From assembly GCA_018398585.1 (NCBI GenBank), contig JAGTTD010000026.1, positions 2,981,001 through 3,045,000 of the forward strand: a DNA stretch of 64,000 nt, written 5' to 3'. Shown one piece after another: positions 51,491 to 63,560 of the stretch. Numbering within the stretch: position 1 is the stretch's first letter; every line of letters begins with the position of its first letter. Source of the stretch: Simmondsia chinensis (lineage: Eukaryota > Streptophyta > Magnoliopsida > Caryophyllales > Simmondsiaceae). The notes under the pieces were generated by a model. That model saw only the letters and a list, made by a program, of their open reading frames with translations. It ran no database searches and was not told where the DNA came from. A program made the translations under genes and the position numbers.

Positions 51491-53459
51491 ATTCATGAGT
51501 GATATTTTTTTGTTGCTTTTGCTTGCCCATTGTTACTATTAATGGTGATTGAACGTAAGGAAATTATTATTTTTTACTAAGTAACAAAATACAATAAAAA
51601 AACATTAGAAGAACTTTTTGTCCGTAGACATGCTTATTTTGGAAGTTTGTCTCATGGACGGTATGCAATTGATCTTCGGGCTAATCATTCAATCAAAATG
51701 GTTCCCGATCATCCTCTTGCTATTTGGGTGCTCATCCTACATAGTTCTCATTCTCTTATCCCTTTTGATCATTATGCGTTATGCTTTTGATCTTTTGGAT
51801 ACTTATAGATTTAAAGACTTATATCTAGCTTATAATTCCCACAATTATTGATGTTGAGCCTTTTTTCCTAAAATTTGAGCTTTTTTTTTGGCTTTGAGAA
51901 CTATTGCATTTGCCATAAGTTTATATCAATCTTATCTTATCAATATTGAAGAAAAGTAGACTTTCTCTTAATGAAAGCAAAAAATTTCTCCTTGAATAAG
52001 AGAAAATATTTTGTGTCATTAAATTATGTCATATGTTTCACTTTGACCATATTGGCGCATAAACCCACGAGCCACATAAGCCTTATGATCAGCTCTGTTT
52101 AGTTCACAGGAAAACATTTCCTTATAGAAAGTGTTCTTTTTTAGAAAATATTTTAACCAAAAATAGTTTTCTTCAAAAATTTTTATCTTTCTAACTAATT
52201 CTTTAAATTTGTATGCGATTCGCAATTCGCCAAGTTGAGATTGAAGCCAGGTAAATAACAGGAAACTACTGTTGAAATTTTTTTTACCTACATAAGGAAA
52301 CATATTTTCCTTTTTTTGTAGAGATGAAGTCAATTTCCTCTCAATGGAGGAAAACATATTCCATATAAGTGGTGGTGTTGTAGCATAATATAAACAAATA
52401 ATAAAATTCAGATAGAAAACTTTTTATGTTATATTTCACAGGGCCTTAAGGCCCAACCAAGAAGTTAAAATACGTCAGGTCCACATATAAGTCCAAGTGA
52501 GGTGCAATCTTATAACCAATTCATATTATGTAGAGTGACCCATTGGATCTTTATGCTGGTCTACTTTTTTGTACAACTCATATGTGGGATTCAATTTGGC
52601 CTGCATTGGCAGTTTTTAACAAATTTTTTTTGGTCAAAATAAACGACATAACTACAAGCTGACTATTCTCATCCATAATCACATCGATTAATCAAAATAA
52701 TACAGCAGCAAACATATGGATATTGAGATTGCTGGAAAACCTAGGTTGTTTGTTCTATGTTGGGGATCAGGTGTTGGCTTGGTGTGTTGAGAGGTTTGGG
52801 TTGTTGATAGGTTGGGGACTTCTCTAGTTTGTTGAAATGATGTTGAAGACTGGCTTTCTTTGCATTTGGGTGTCATTATTACTGATATTCTATTGGCTTT
52901 TCTGATCCAGGTTCTTCTCTTTTTGTTTTCTAGGCCTTTTGATATAGTGGTTATGTGGTTTGTTAGTTTGATTAGGCGTGTAGTTGTGTTTGAATTTGGT
53001 TTTTTATGGTCTATAGTCTTGTTTTATTTGCTACTAATTTTAGCGTTGTACCTTGTTATTTTTCCTTTTTTCCACAATCTATGTGTATCTTACAGGTTTC
53101 TTTGGGAGATGCCGATTTTTGTTCCGCGAGTTTTCTCTCGCTAATTATCGGAAAAAAAAGTATGGATAGTGAGATGCGCATACATTGCAACGAGGCTGGT
53201 GGTCATGACTATTTTCATTTGCAATTTGAGGGTCCCTCCAATAATCTTATCCTTTTCATACTTATTCCAATAATTCTATCCGACAATATATTCTTACAAG
53301 TAAATTGCACACTTTTTTCTTTTCATAAGTAAGAAATAAGACAAACACTAATTTTGAATCAAACTCCGGCAACCCCTTGTCACATGTCCAACTCCTGTTT
53401 ACCACCTTCAAGTCATAATCCATGTGAATCCCCTTTTTTGCTACAGTTTCAATCTATTG
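51491..53459. other. unassigned AT-rich intergenic DNA
   Basis: Open frames at 52019-52357 (minus), 52860-53144 and 53006-53332 (plus) are composition-driven (Phe/Leu-rich or Lys-rich) and show no motif. I cannot support a gene or a defined repeat. Confidence 0.4.
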
Positions 53460-53968
53460 TGTTGGGTTCAATCCATATTTTATTATTTAATTATATTTTA
53501 TTTTGTTAAGTAAAAATTAAAAAAAAAGAAAATGAAAAAAGGGATACTGGTGAAATATGCTTGTTTGATGTTTTGGATAAGATTTAGAAGAATAGATTAG
53601 AGAAAATTTGATTTATAGTTATTTTATTTAATTTTAATTTGATTTGATTCTAAGCATGAGTGGGTTATTCTATATGAAATGGGTTAGAAAACTTGGTTAA
53701 ATATGAGAGAGTTGGGGATTTTAGGAGTATTATTTTTGGGTTTCAATTAGAGATTGGAATTTCAAAAATACAGTTGATTGGAATGTGATTTTTTCCTTTA
53801 GTTGAGAGAGGGTTTTTCCACGTTAAAATCTCATGTGTTGTTTTGTGGATTTTGTTCGATTTTTTTGCTTCCGCTTGTGTTCAATTTGTGGAATTTCCCA
53901 ACAATTAGTATCAAAGCGTATTCGATCTTGAGGCCAGAGATGTTGAATATTGGTAGTTTATCGGAGGT

Positions 53969-54771
53969 ATGAAATTCAAGATTGAATTGTTTGATGGCAA
54001 GAACAATTTTCCTTTATGGTAAAGCGTGGTGAAAAATCTCCTTGTTCAGCAAGAATTGCACAAAGTCCTACTTGATAAGAGGCCCGAAAAGATAAGTGAT
54101 GATGATTGGGAGGAATTACAAATGAAAATTGTAATTACTATTCGTCTTGCTCTTGCCCCCGATGTTCAATACACTGTGTTATGTGACAAATCGCCTAAAT
54201 CTTTGTAGGATAAATTGGAAAAATTTTATATGTCAAAATCCCTCAAAATAAGTTGTATTTAAAGAGGGATTTATATCGATTGAGGATGGAAGATGCTAGT
54301 GATTTGAGGGATCATCTAAATACATTTAATAAATTGATCTCTCAATTGGCTACTTTGGATGAAAATTTTAAGGAGGATGATAAGGCGTTAATTTCATTAG
54401 CTTCTCGCTCTAAATCTCATGAGACGGCCATGATGACATTATTGGTGGAAAAAACGACCTTAAGCTTGGATGGAACTACAGCAGTTTTGTTAGAGAATGA
54501 AAAATTGGTGAAAGAAGATAGGATTATAAATGATGAAGGAGCCACTTTGGTGGCGAGATTCGATAAGGGGAGGAGTTACATTCATGGATATGGCGGTAGA
54601 GATTGTTCTAGGTCAAAATCCAGACCCAGAAGCGATTGTAGCACCAAAGATTGTTATTACTTTCATGAGATGAGTCATATTCAAGCATTTTGCAAGAAAC
54701 TGAAAGCAGACTTGGAAGAGTTTAAGAAGACCCGTGAGAAGGGGAAGACAAGCAAGGGGGAGAAAGTCTAG
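53969..54771 (+). pseudogene. copia gag
   Basis: Starts MKFKIELFDGKNNFPLW then a stop. Further blocks are LLVQQELHKVLLDKRPEK, DDWEELQMKIVITIRLALAP (UBN2-type gag), RMEDASDLRDHLNTFNKLIS, a basic stretch (RSKSRPRSD) and a knuckle-like CYYFHEMSHIQAFCK in which the second Cys is Phe. Stops occur at 54018 and 54206, with a frame change near 54240. Non-functional. Confidence 0.85.
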
Positions 54772-55190
54772 ATCTCCACCAATGTAGTCTTCGATGATGG
54801 TGATGACGTTTTCTTAGTTCGAGATAGAAAGATGAGTGAAGATTTCAGCACGTATACACGAAGAGGGAGATGTTTGCTTCGTATGAGGAATATGATGGAC
54901 AGTGACGTTGACCAACAATGAAGAGGTCAAGATTAACGGTGTCGGGAGCATTCAAATTAAGATGCATGACGGCAAGTTGAGGATGTTGTCCAAAGTTAGA
55001 TATGTGCCACGACTCCGACAAAATTTGATCTCCTTAAGAAGGCTTTATAAGTTGAGTTACAACTGCTCCTCTTGAGGTGGGAGAATGACAGTCACGAAAG
55101 GGCAATTTGTTGCTATAAAAACAAACAAGAATTCGAAGAATTTATATGTGCTTGAACAAAATGATTCGGTGAAAGACAAGGGTTAAAGCT
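54772..55190 (+). pseudogene. copia protease / pre-integrase relic
   Basis: Broken frames give blocks equivalent to the end of the protease (VGSIQIKMHDGKLRMLSKVR, YVPRLRQNLISLRRLYKLSY) and the start of the pre-integrase segment (GRMTVTKGQFVAIK, NLYVLEQNDS). Sequence then passes straight to the polypurine tract, so everything downstream in pol has been lost. Confidence 0.7.
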
Positions 55191-55729
55191 TAGATTCCAG
55201 AAAGGTTTGATTTGCCGATGCCGGCGGAGCGTTGATTTTGCGCTAATGTGTTGGGGATTTTTTTTTTTTTAAATATGGGTTGGAGGGGGCCAATTGTTGG
55301 GTCCATCCCATATTTTATTTTGTTAAATCAAAATTAAAAAAAAATAAAGAAAAAGAGAATATTAGTGAGATATGCTTGATTGATGTTTTGTTTAAGATTT
55401 AGAAGATTAGATTAGATAGGATTGGATTTATGGTTAATTTATTTAATTTTAGTTTGATTTGATTCTGATCATGGGTAAGTTACTCTATATAAAAGGTGTT
55501 AGAAAGCTCGGTTAATTATGAGAGAGTTGGGGATTTGGGATGTATTGTTTTTTCATTTTCAACTAGATATTGTAATTCCAAAAATCAAATAGAGTTTGAT
55601 GCTTAATTGGATTGTGGTTTTTCCCTTTAGTTGAGAAAAGGCTTTCCACGCTAAAATCTTGTGTGTTTTTTCGTTGATTTTGTTCGATTTTTTCTTCTGC
55701 TTATGTTCGATTTGTGGATTTTTCCAACA

Positions 55730-57702
55730 CATAGCAAACTCTGATTACCTACTATCAACATGGCAGGCTCTCTCCCAATGTCACACACTCGTGGAATCTG
55801 ATAGACACCATACATATACACTAAACAACTATCCTTATATACCTACAACATCACTGAGCAACCAGACACTGGCCAAAAAATGAATGAGATGCTTTTTCTA
55901 TATTGTAGATATTCAGGATCACTATCTCACAACCATACAACAGCATTAATGATTAACGCATCAACAATAACACCTCAATTCACCGCACCAGGTTGTTATT
56001 ACACCACACCAAACCGACTCCTCTTCCATGCCAACACTTAATAAGCGAACAATAGCACCACCCTTGGCAATGCCTGCCAATGCCCACTGCACCTCAAACA
56101 CAAGCATGACACCACCTCTAAGCACCATATACAAGCACGGCTACTACCCCTCAGAAGACCACAAACCTTGCACCACTGTGGGCCATCAGAAGACACCCGT
56201 CATAAGCAGTCTTCATCTCCTAAGGAAGACACCACTCTCGCACCTGCATGGGCCATCAAAAGACACCAACCACTAGTACTCCTCAATCGACACATAAGAT
56301 CACTAACACTTCATCGCCACTAAAACCCAGCAAAAATAGACCACCACTATTCCTCAATCATCAACCTCCCTCCCTCCCTCGTCACAGATGTCAAATGGGA
56401 CCTAAAGTTCATATCTATAGCATCACATAACCATTAGGAGCAAAGCGGCAACATCAACGCAGACCAAGCATCACTCCTATTCTTGCGAAATATCCTTCTA
56501 TCATGGTATACACCTATCGTCCTCTAAGAGCAGCTATCATGGAGTGACCAAGACTGAACAACAATTTGGCAGCATATTTGACACCAATTGCAACTCAATT
56601 ACCCCATCAGTCAAACCCATCACCATAGCTGTCACGTCAACCGCTCTTAGCCCCTAAAAGCCCTCTAACATCCCAAAAAAAAAGTAATAAGAATATAGAG
56701 AATACAAGATAAACTCCGGAGAGGAAGAGGTCATGGAGTAGGAAAAATGCCGCCTCACAACTTCGAGATTTGGCCTCCACCAGCAACACCATCGCCAAGA
56801 GCATCTATTGTCAAATGTTGCCTTGAAACCACAACTGTTAGAAGAATGTGCTTCACCGTCCAAAGTTCGACCATCACCAGCCCTAATCCGGATCTGGAGA
56901 AATAGCAAAGACCACCCTTAGTCTTCCTCCTGGTTGCTCTTACCAAGATCTAGTCACCACCATGGTCTCCCTCATGCTCGCACCATGTTGTCATCGCACT
57001 CGCTGCCTTTCAACCTCTACTAGCTACGACGAACCATCAATGCCTTGTCTAGCAACCAAATTGAACAACATCACCAAATCCTTTCAGATCTAAACCGACG
57101 CATCTGGCCACCACTACTTGGGCATCAATTCCGGCATCCACGCCATGGTATTCTTATCGAGATTCCCTCCTCGATTGGTGGCTACCGATGTTCTCTCTAA
57201 TGGTTCGCTCTTCTTAGATATTTATATTATGTATTATTTTGTTAATATTTTCTGATTTTCCTGTTATGTTAATTTCTTTTCTACCCTTTGTATATAAGTA
57301 GTGTTTTTGATCGGTCTGGATTATTCAAGCAAAAAAAAAAGGCAAGCCAACTGTTAGGCACCACTCTCTCTCTGAATTCTCTGTTTCTTTCATTTGCTTC
57401 GCCATTGTTATAGATTCAAAGCTTTTCTCTCATATGCAAGGAATTCAATCACCTAACAGCTTTTGCCTAAGCACCATTTCCAATAACATCGGCAAAATCA
57501 ATAGCCAGAAACCACCACCTCGCCTTTTGAAACGAGAACTTAAATGTAGAGAAACGATTATGAGTAAAAAGAATTTCTGGCCTAATGCGCACAAAAACGG
57601 TAGCTTTTTTAGAGAGAAGTGCGAATTTTAGATTTAGAAGTCTTGATTAAGTAAATTGCGTGCATGAATAAAAGACATGATATCATGTCATTTGAAAATA
57701 TT
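55730..57702. other. unassigned; CA-rich and possibly LINE-leader-like
   Basis: 55980-56420 is CA-rich with repeated 'gggccatcagaagacacc' words (56180 and 56248). On the minus strand 57180-56660 is rich in GGTGG and resembles the GC-rich leader of plant LINEs, but no ORF1 follows. CT repeats lie near 57363-57376. No gene supported. Confidence 0.3.
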
Positions 57703-57705
57703 TTA

Positions 57706-58698
57706 GGCAGTATTTGGAGTATAAAATTGGAGCTTGTACTTCATGTTGAAACTGAAATTGAGGTGTAGTATTTTAATTCTATTGTTTGGTTTACCTGCTA
57801 GAATTAAAATTAAAATTTTATTGTACAGTTCCACGGAATTAGATTTTAATTGAAATTCATACTTTCTAATTCCTCAGGGTGGGGTAAGAAATTGTAATTC
57901 TATAGTAACTTTATTGAGCTGAAACCTAAAATGATCCCACTTAATTAATCCAAATCCAAGATGACTTAAATCTAAAAGCTTAAAAACAACTTAAAATTTG
58001 ACCTGAACCTCAAAACCATCCAACTTGAATGACGTGAACTTAAAATAACTGAAATCACCTTAGCTCAAAGTGTGGAGTAACTCAACCCAATTGACTCGAA
58101 ACTCAAGATGGCTCAAATCCAAAATAAATAAAACTAGTCACTTGAATGTAATATAAACAAGATGAGCCGAAGTGAAAGACCCCGCCAAATTGAGCCAAAA
58201 CTTAGTACGACCAAACCCAAAATGACCCGGCCCATCTCAAACTTAGCCTAAGATGACTCAAAATTTAAAATGTTAGAACTCGTTTGCCCCAAAACTAAGA
58301 TGACTGGAGCTTGAAATGACCAAAATCAACGAACCCTGATTAATTGAAAAATCGAGAAAACATGAACACGAAATGACTCGATGTGATACTTGACCCGATT
58401 TGAATCGAAACTCTAATAACTCGAACTCAAAAGTGAATCACTCCAACCATAATAACTCGAATGCGATATTAATCACTCCAACCAAAATGCGACCCTAGTT
58501 TATTTAAAACTAGAAATACTCCAACTCAATTAACCAATAATCCTTGATGAATAGAATCACGATGTTATTATAATTCCGACCTCCAACTCCTATGATGAAA
58601 CCAACAATGGAATTTCAATTCTGCCAGAATTCAAATTCCACCAAAATTGAAATTAAAATTGTAATTCCATAGTCCAATTTCATGTGCCAAACCACACC
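57706..58698. mobile_element. PIF/Harbinger-like non-autonomous element (993 bp)
   Basis: The left end GGCAGTATTTGGAGTATAAA and the complement of the right end (GGTGTGGTTTGGCACATGAA) are similar and are bordered by TTA on both sides (57703-57705 and 58699-58701), the TSD typical of PIF/Harbinger elements. AT-rich arms (57730-57890, 58560-58690) contain opposing 'aattaaaattaaaatt' words. The middle (57910-58540) is a degenerate array of about 25-bp words such as aactcaaaatgactcgaa. No transposase is present. Confidence 0.7.
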
Positions 58699-59099
58699 TT
58701 AAGGAAATAGTAAATCTTTCATTTATCTTAGGTATAATTTGTACAATAAAGCCCATAATCTGTTATAGTATAATTTGACACTACCGTCTTGGTTCTCTCA
58801 CCAGTTTTAACCCCCTCCTTATCCCGCAGTACCACTGTTCACTGAGGCGTTCAAGCTAGCCATCTAAGCTCTTTCGGACACGGAGCGTCCATTAAGTTTG
58901 GCCTAATTTAATTAGTTAGTTTTTTTAATTGGGTCACCTTCAATTAACCCAGTTTCTCAAAGCTTTTGGCTTTATTGTGGAGTCCTATTGTAGTTAGAAT
59001 TTAGCCTTAGGGTCCATACTAGTATATATCTGCGACCATTTAGTTTATCATTATTTTTTTTTTCATTAGGGTTAAGTATTCAATTATAAATATCACTGG

Positions 59100-59380
59100 G
59101 GGATACTGTCCTTCTTGTACAAGGAGACAACGAGGAAGATGAAGAGACCATACATGATGATCATGGTGAGCCTCTTGTAGTACATCGAGTTGGCTCCATC
59201 ATAACCTCTTCCATACCAAATGCACTATAAATAACAAAGTTTGTGATGTTATCATCGATAATGGAAGTTGTGAAAATATTATTGCAGCAATAGTAAATAA
59301 ATTAGAGCTTCCTATTAAACCTCATCCATAATCGCTGGAGGTACAATAGCCAAGGAAAGGGAATAAAGTTCGAGCAACAA
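59100..59380 (+). pseudogene. Ty3/gypsy protease fragment
   Basis: Reading with one frame change gives INNKVCDVIIDNGSCENIIA and NKLELPIKPHP, followed by PRKGNKVRA. This matches the retropepsin segment 'CDVIIDGGSCENV…KLGL…PHP' of chromovirus-type gypsy elements. The preceding acidic EEDEETIHDDHGEP is also typical of the gag-protease linker. A stop follows PHP. Confidence 0.75.
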
Positions 59381-59599
59381 GGTGATGCCTTATACGAATT
59401 TTAATTGAAAATGAGGATTAAGATTAAGTATGATACAAAGCTGCCATTAAGTTTGGCTCATTTTAATTAATTAGTTCTTTTTAATTTGGCCTAATTGATC
59501 AATTAGCACAATTTCTAGAAGTTCTCAAAAGAAAAAAAAAAAAAAATTTTCTGAGAGTTATATTGTTGTTAGGATTTATCCTTATTTCTATTTTAGTTT

Positions 59600-60124
59600 A
59601 GGGATAATTTACATTTTAGTACCTCGATGTTTTAGTAAATAATAAAAAGGACTCTAACCTCTTTTAATTAATAAAAAAGGCTCTTAAGTTTGTATTGTAC
59701 AAATAAAAATGCCCCTAAGTTGTTTGTCGTATTAAATAAAAAGGTCACTCTCCAGCGTGATTACATCATTTTCGTTAACGGAGCTAACGTGACAATTGCT
59801 TTTTCTATTAATGTTATGACAAAAATATCCTCAATAACCCTATTTTGAACAAATTAAGTAAAAATAGATAGCTCTTACATCACGTAAGTTCTCGAATTTC
59901 GTACTTATAAAGTAAGAATAGGGTTATTAAATAATATTTTTGTCATTTTAGTGTAGCATAAAAAACCAGTTGTTGCGTTACCTTTGTCGAAAAAAAATGA
60001 CATTATCACATCAGAGAGAGGTTTTTTTATTAATACAATAAAACTTAGGGACCTATTTGGTAATTCAAAAAAATTAGCATCTTTTTTGTTATTTCAAAAA
60101 AAGTCAAGGCATATAATTTACCCT
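59600..60124. mobile_element. foldback MITE (about 525 bp)
   Basis: The left end agggataatttac and the complement of the right end (agggtaaattatatgccttg) match. Imperfect arms continue inward: 'aaataataaaaaggactc'/'gaaataacaaaaaagatgc', and 'aagtttgtattgtac'/'aagttttattgtatta'. It lies in one LTR of the gypsy remnant. Its ends resemble those of the MITE at 2643-3083. Confidence 0.65.
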
Positions 60125-60186
60125 TTAATTTATTAGTATTTTTTATCATTTCGAGTTAAGTCTTCAATATAAACACTCCTAATGGG

Positions 60187-62323
60187 TTAGTCATGTACGT
60201 CATTCATCCTGTAATTGAAAATAATAAGCAAAATTGATAGTTTCTCTTTTTTTTGAATAATTAGCAACACGGTAGCAATACAAAACGGCAACTCGTATAA
60301 ATGAGGACATAGACAACCAGCATCAAAGTGGGGATCAAGGAGCAAATACACATAAGTCAAGACAAAACAGGAAAATAGGACAAAAATAGACAAAGAGGAA
60401 AGAATCAAACAGGCACTATAAGAATTCAACCCCATAGCTGAAACGGGCCGTGGAAAGGGGAAAAGACCAACTGTACAAAAACTGGAGCTGAGATTAATCA
60501 GGTCAGAACACATAAACCCTATTCCAACCCTGCGAAAAGCTCCACCATATTTAATTCGCAACCGCTATAAGACAAATCAATTTTTTTCCCATACTCCCAC
60601 GTGTGTCTCGCATCAACAAGCTTCATATCCTCTATAGCACTACCACCCTCCTTTCCAACCTCCCCTTTTTGTTTACCAGAGGATTTGTCCGGTTTCTTTG
60701 CACACTTCTTGGGAGACATATCTTTTACGAATTCCTGAAGATCTCGCTTTGCTTATTCTTTAATCCTACACTTTTGGGCTCTATGACTCCTCTTTGAAGA
60801 GAAAACGCTAGGACCATGAAGAGCTGCCACTTTCTTCTCTCTTATTTCCCTCGACATACTAGATTTTACTAATGGTGGGACCATCACCAATGGGGGTTCA
60901 AAACCTGGTGGATACATAGGTCCAGAAGACCCAGAATTAGTATCACTAGTGGGATCTTAATACTGGATTTGAATATTTTTCAAGTGATCTTGGGACCCTT
61001 CATAGTCGTCCAAACCAACATCATTCCAGGGTAAGGTACGAGGAGACAAAGTTGCTTGGATTGCTGCTCGAGAAGTTGACTAGATAAAAGTGGGGAGGAC
61101 GACCAGACATGGTTGATGAACATCCCAGGCCCATCTTCTAAAAAACCGGCCACCGATGTGAATGTCAATATTGTCGATTCCACACTCCACTAGCCTCACA
61201 TTATCTCCGACCCACCTAGACAGAGGACCCATGGAATCTCCACAACCTCCGATGTCAGCGTTCGAGAGCTAACGTAAGGAAGGACCAACTGGAAGGTGAG
61301 TTCTCCCAATGATGCATGCTTTGAAGTTTGTATCAACCTGAAAAGTTGATTGCATTTCTCCGGGGAGCCTCGCAGAGGTGACAAGGGCAATTACTTATGG
61401 GGAGCAATTAGGGATAATTTCAGAAATATCTTCCTTCATATACACCAAACGGGACCCTCCGTGAACTTGCACTAGGTTCATTTCATGCATACACGATGGG
61501 ACGCATGTATCAATAAGTATCCTTGCAATGTCAACGCATCTCAGTGCAGAAGTTCTGGCATCAGCCCGAATAAACTTGCCCCATAAATTAGAGAACTCTA
61601 TTAAACTTTCCTTCGATTAAAAATTGGAATGGCAACCCATGAACCTCAATGCATACTCTTCTGCACAAGAAGTCTAGAGTTTGACCTGAGTACCTACCAA
61701 CCTTCTCAAATTTGCGAAGCAGCAGCGGTTTTCGAGGCCAAAGGTATGAATCCAAGGACTCAACTGAGTCGCATGTCAGAATGAAGGTAGTTAAGGCCTA
61801 ACCCTCTTGGGACCAAATCTTGAAGGTTATTATCCATAATGAATGTGAGGACACTATCGAGCGTATCCTTCTCAAAAAATTGAGCAATTATATACCTATT
61901 AAGCCATGCCTCCACGCGCTTGTTAATATGCACCACCACAACCCTGGGAGCCACAACATCCCAGTGTCGAGCCCTAGAAGGAGTACCAACCCTAACAAGA
62001 TGAGCGGATGAAGCATTGGATCTGTGGTGAGAATTTGAAAGAGACCGGTCCCGAAGAGATTAAGGGGAATCCCTTCTGTCGGATTTAGCCCAGTCAACTC
62101 AAATCACGAACTCAGTGACCCATCTTCCATTCAAGGTCGCAATTGCATTGGCAGGTTCGCTTCTAAAATGGAACCTAACAAAGCCAAAGGAAAGCCTTGA
62201 CCCCGACCTTCGTTTCTAAGGAACATAAGGGTCGTAAATTGAATCAAATTTCCGAAACACGGCATTAAGCCATGAATTTGACGTCCACTTCGGAAGTCCA
62301 TCAATGAAGATGGAAACTGCCAT
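60187..62323 (-). pseudogene. LINE ORF1 with RRM-like and DUF4283-like domains
   Basis: ATG at 62323 (minus) opens MAVSIFIDGLPKWTSNSW, then WLNAVFRKFDSIYDPYVP, a TAG stop, SRLSFGFVRFHFRSEPANAI. VSIFIDGL fits RNP2 and LSFGFVRF fits RNP1 of an RNA-recognition motif. Downstream the DUF4283-like part has VVVHINKRVEAWLNRYIIAQ, LTFIMDNNLQDLVPRG, NLWGKFIRADARTSALRCVD and IARILIDTC. The C-terminal third (60519-60719) is Lys/Glu-rich. Several stops and frame changes are present, and the 60187-60518 end is uncertain. RRM-bearing ORF1 defines a known plant LINE subgroup. No ORF2 follows on the minus strand. Confidence 0.8.
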
Positions 62324-62850
62324 TACAATTGTCTAAAAAAGGGGGAGAGAGAGGGGGGGGGGGGGGGGGGGGCAGAGAGTTGACGGTGTTTGAATGGGTG
62401 GTGCAGTGGTGGTGGGTGGTGGCGGTTGTAGGATTGTGACCTTTGGGGTGGAGAGAGAGAAGGGTGAATAGAGAGAGTTTTGGATGGTGGTGGGCAAAGG
62501 TGGCGTAGTGGTGGTGGATGTGGTGTGGGTGGCATCTAGTGGTGGAGGGTGGGTAGTGACCGTTGGATTTTTGAGATGGGGTGGAAAGAGATGGAGGTGG
62601 GTGGTGGAGGCAGTGATGCTGGGATGAAGTGGCAGTAGTGGTGGTGGGTGATGCTGGTGGTTGGTTGGTGGCTGGGTGGTTTGTGACCAGTGGGGGTAGA
62701 GAGAGAGAGAGAGAGAGAGTGTGTGAAGTGGTGGTTGTAGAGTGGAATGGAGTGGTGGTGGTGATGGTGGGTGGTGGCGCCAGTGGCGACAGAGGTGGGA
62801 ATGGCGGAGATGGTGGGAGATGCGAGCAGTGGGTGGAGAGATGGGATGTT
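62324..62850 (-). other. purine-rich leader-like low-complexity DNA
   Basis: GGTGGTGG and GAGAGA repeats and a 20-nt G run (62353-62372) lie just upstream of the LINE ORF1 start. This is plausibly the 5' UTR of that LINE. It continues after the inserted MITE (63552-63650). Long open frames here are composition artefacts. Confidence 0.5.
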
Positions 62851-63551
62851 GAGCCGTTTTCCAAAATAGCCTTAAAAAAAGATATTGCTGAAATTGACAT
62901 AATTTAAAAAGTATTTACCAAAGTAGCTTCCACGTGACAAAGTTGGTGCTTAAATTTTTTTTTTTCTTTTTGAATTTGAAAGTGACAGGGTCTGCCATTT
63001 TTGGCAAACCCTGTCAACACTTCACTTTTTTTTTTCTTTAATTTATAATTATATAGTTTTAATCAAATTACTTAATAAAAAATATTTTAATTCAATATAT
63101 TACTTATATTTTAATATTAATATTTTAAAAATAATAAAAAATATCATTTTTTTTAATTAATAAAAAACCTCTTATATACATAAAAAAAACGTATTAAAAC
63201 TTTTAATTTTATAACTTAACTTATTTTTGCTACGCAAATAATTTGCATTTAAAAAGTAATTATCTTTTTTTTATTTTTAAAAATATCAAATAGTAAAATG
63301 TAAGTAATATATTTAATTAAAATAATTTCATTTTTAAATATATAATTATAAATTAAAAAAAAGTAAAGTGTGGACAGGGTCTGTCAACAATGGCAGGCCC
63401 TGTCAGCACGGCTTGCATCCAAGTTTTTTAAAAAAAATTAAAAACATTTTAAGTACTTATTTTGTCCACGTGGGGGTTACCATGGTAAATATTTTTAAAT
63501 TATGTCAATTTTGGCAATATTTTTTTTTAAGGTTATTTCGAGAAACGGCTC
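62851..63551. mobile_element. foldback MITE, Mutator-type TSD (701 bp)
   Basis: A perfect 9-bp TSD TGGGATGTT (62842-62850 and 63552-63560) borders ends GAGCCGTTTTCCAAAATAGC and the complement of …aaataacctt/gagaaacggctc. Inverted arms run about 190 bp on each side (attgacataatttaaaaa, tatttacca, ccacgtg). Each arm carries its own small hairpin built on gacagggtctgcca (62983-63014 and about 63373-63404). The centre is AT-rich. No coding capacity. Confidence 0.88.
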
Positions 63552-63560
63552 TGGGATGTT

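Larger units (their letters stand above)
53460..55729 (+). mobile_element. copia element lacking integrase, RT and RNase H
   Basis: LTRs at 53460-53903 and 55295-55729 (both TGTTGGGT … CCAACA) flank a 1.4-kb interior. The primer site (attagtatcaaagc, 53904-53917) resembles the initiator-tRNA-Met site, and the polypurine tract is at 55276-55294 (gggttggagggggccaattg region). Gag and protease relics are present and the rest of pol is missing, with the polypurine tract in place. This is therefore an internal deletion and not a truncation. The LTRs are clearly diverged. No clear TSD (tattg/catag). Confidence 0.85.
58888..60185 (+). mobile_element. Ty3/gypsy remnant with two short LTR-like repeats
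   Basis: 58888-59095 and 59442-60185 share ccattaagtttgg, taattagtt, gttaggattta/gttagaattta, tttatcattattt/tttattagtattt and gttaagtattcaattataaa/gttaagtcttcaatataaac in order. The second copy is split by the MITE at 59600-60124. The interior holds a protease relic. Ends are approximate and no TSD is read. Confidence 0.6.

Noticed and set aside
52860..53144. Hydrophobic 94-codon ORF, possible membrane protein
   Set aside because: T-rich DNA gives Phe/Leu/Val runs. No conserved motif, start context or neighbour supports it.
62301..62907. Long ORFs of His/Thr/Pro or Gly/Val composition
   Set aside because: Composition effect of GGTGG/GAGAGA repeats. No start context or domain, and they cross the MITE border.
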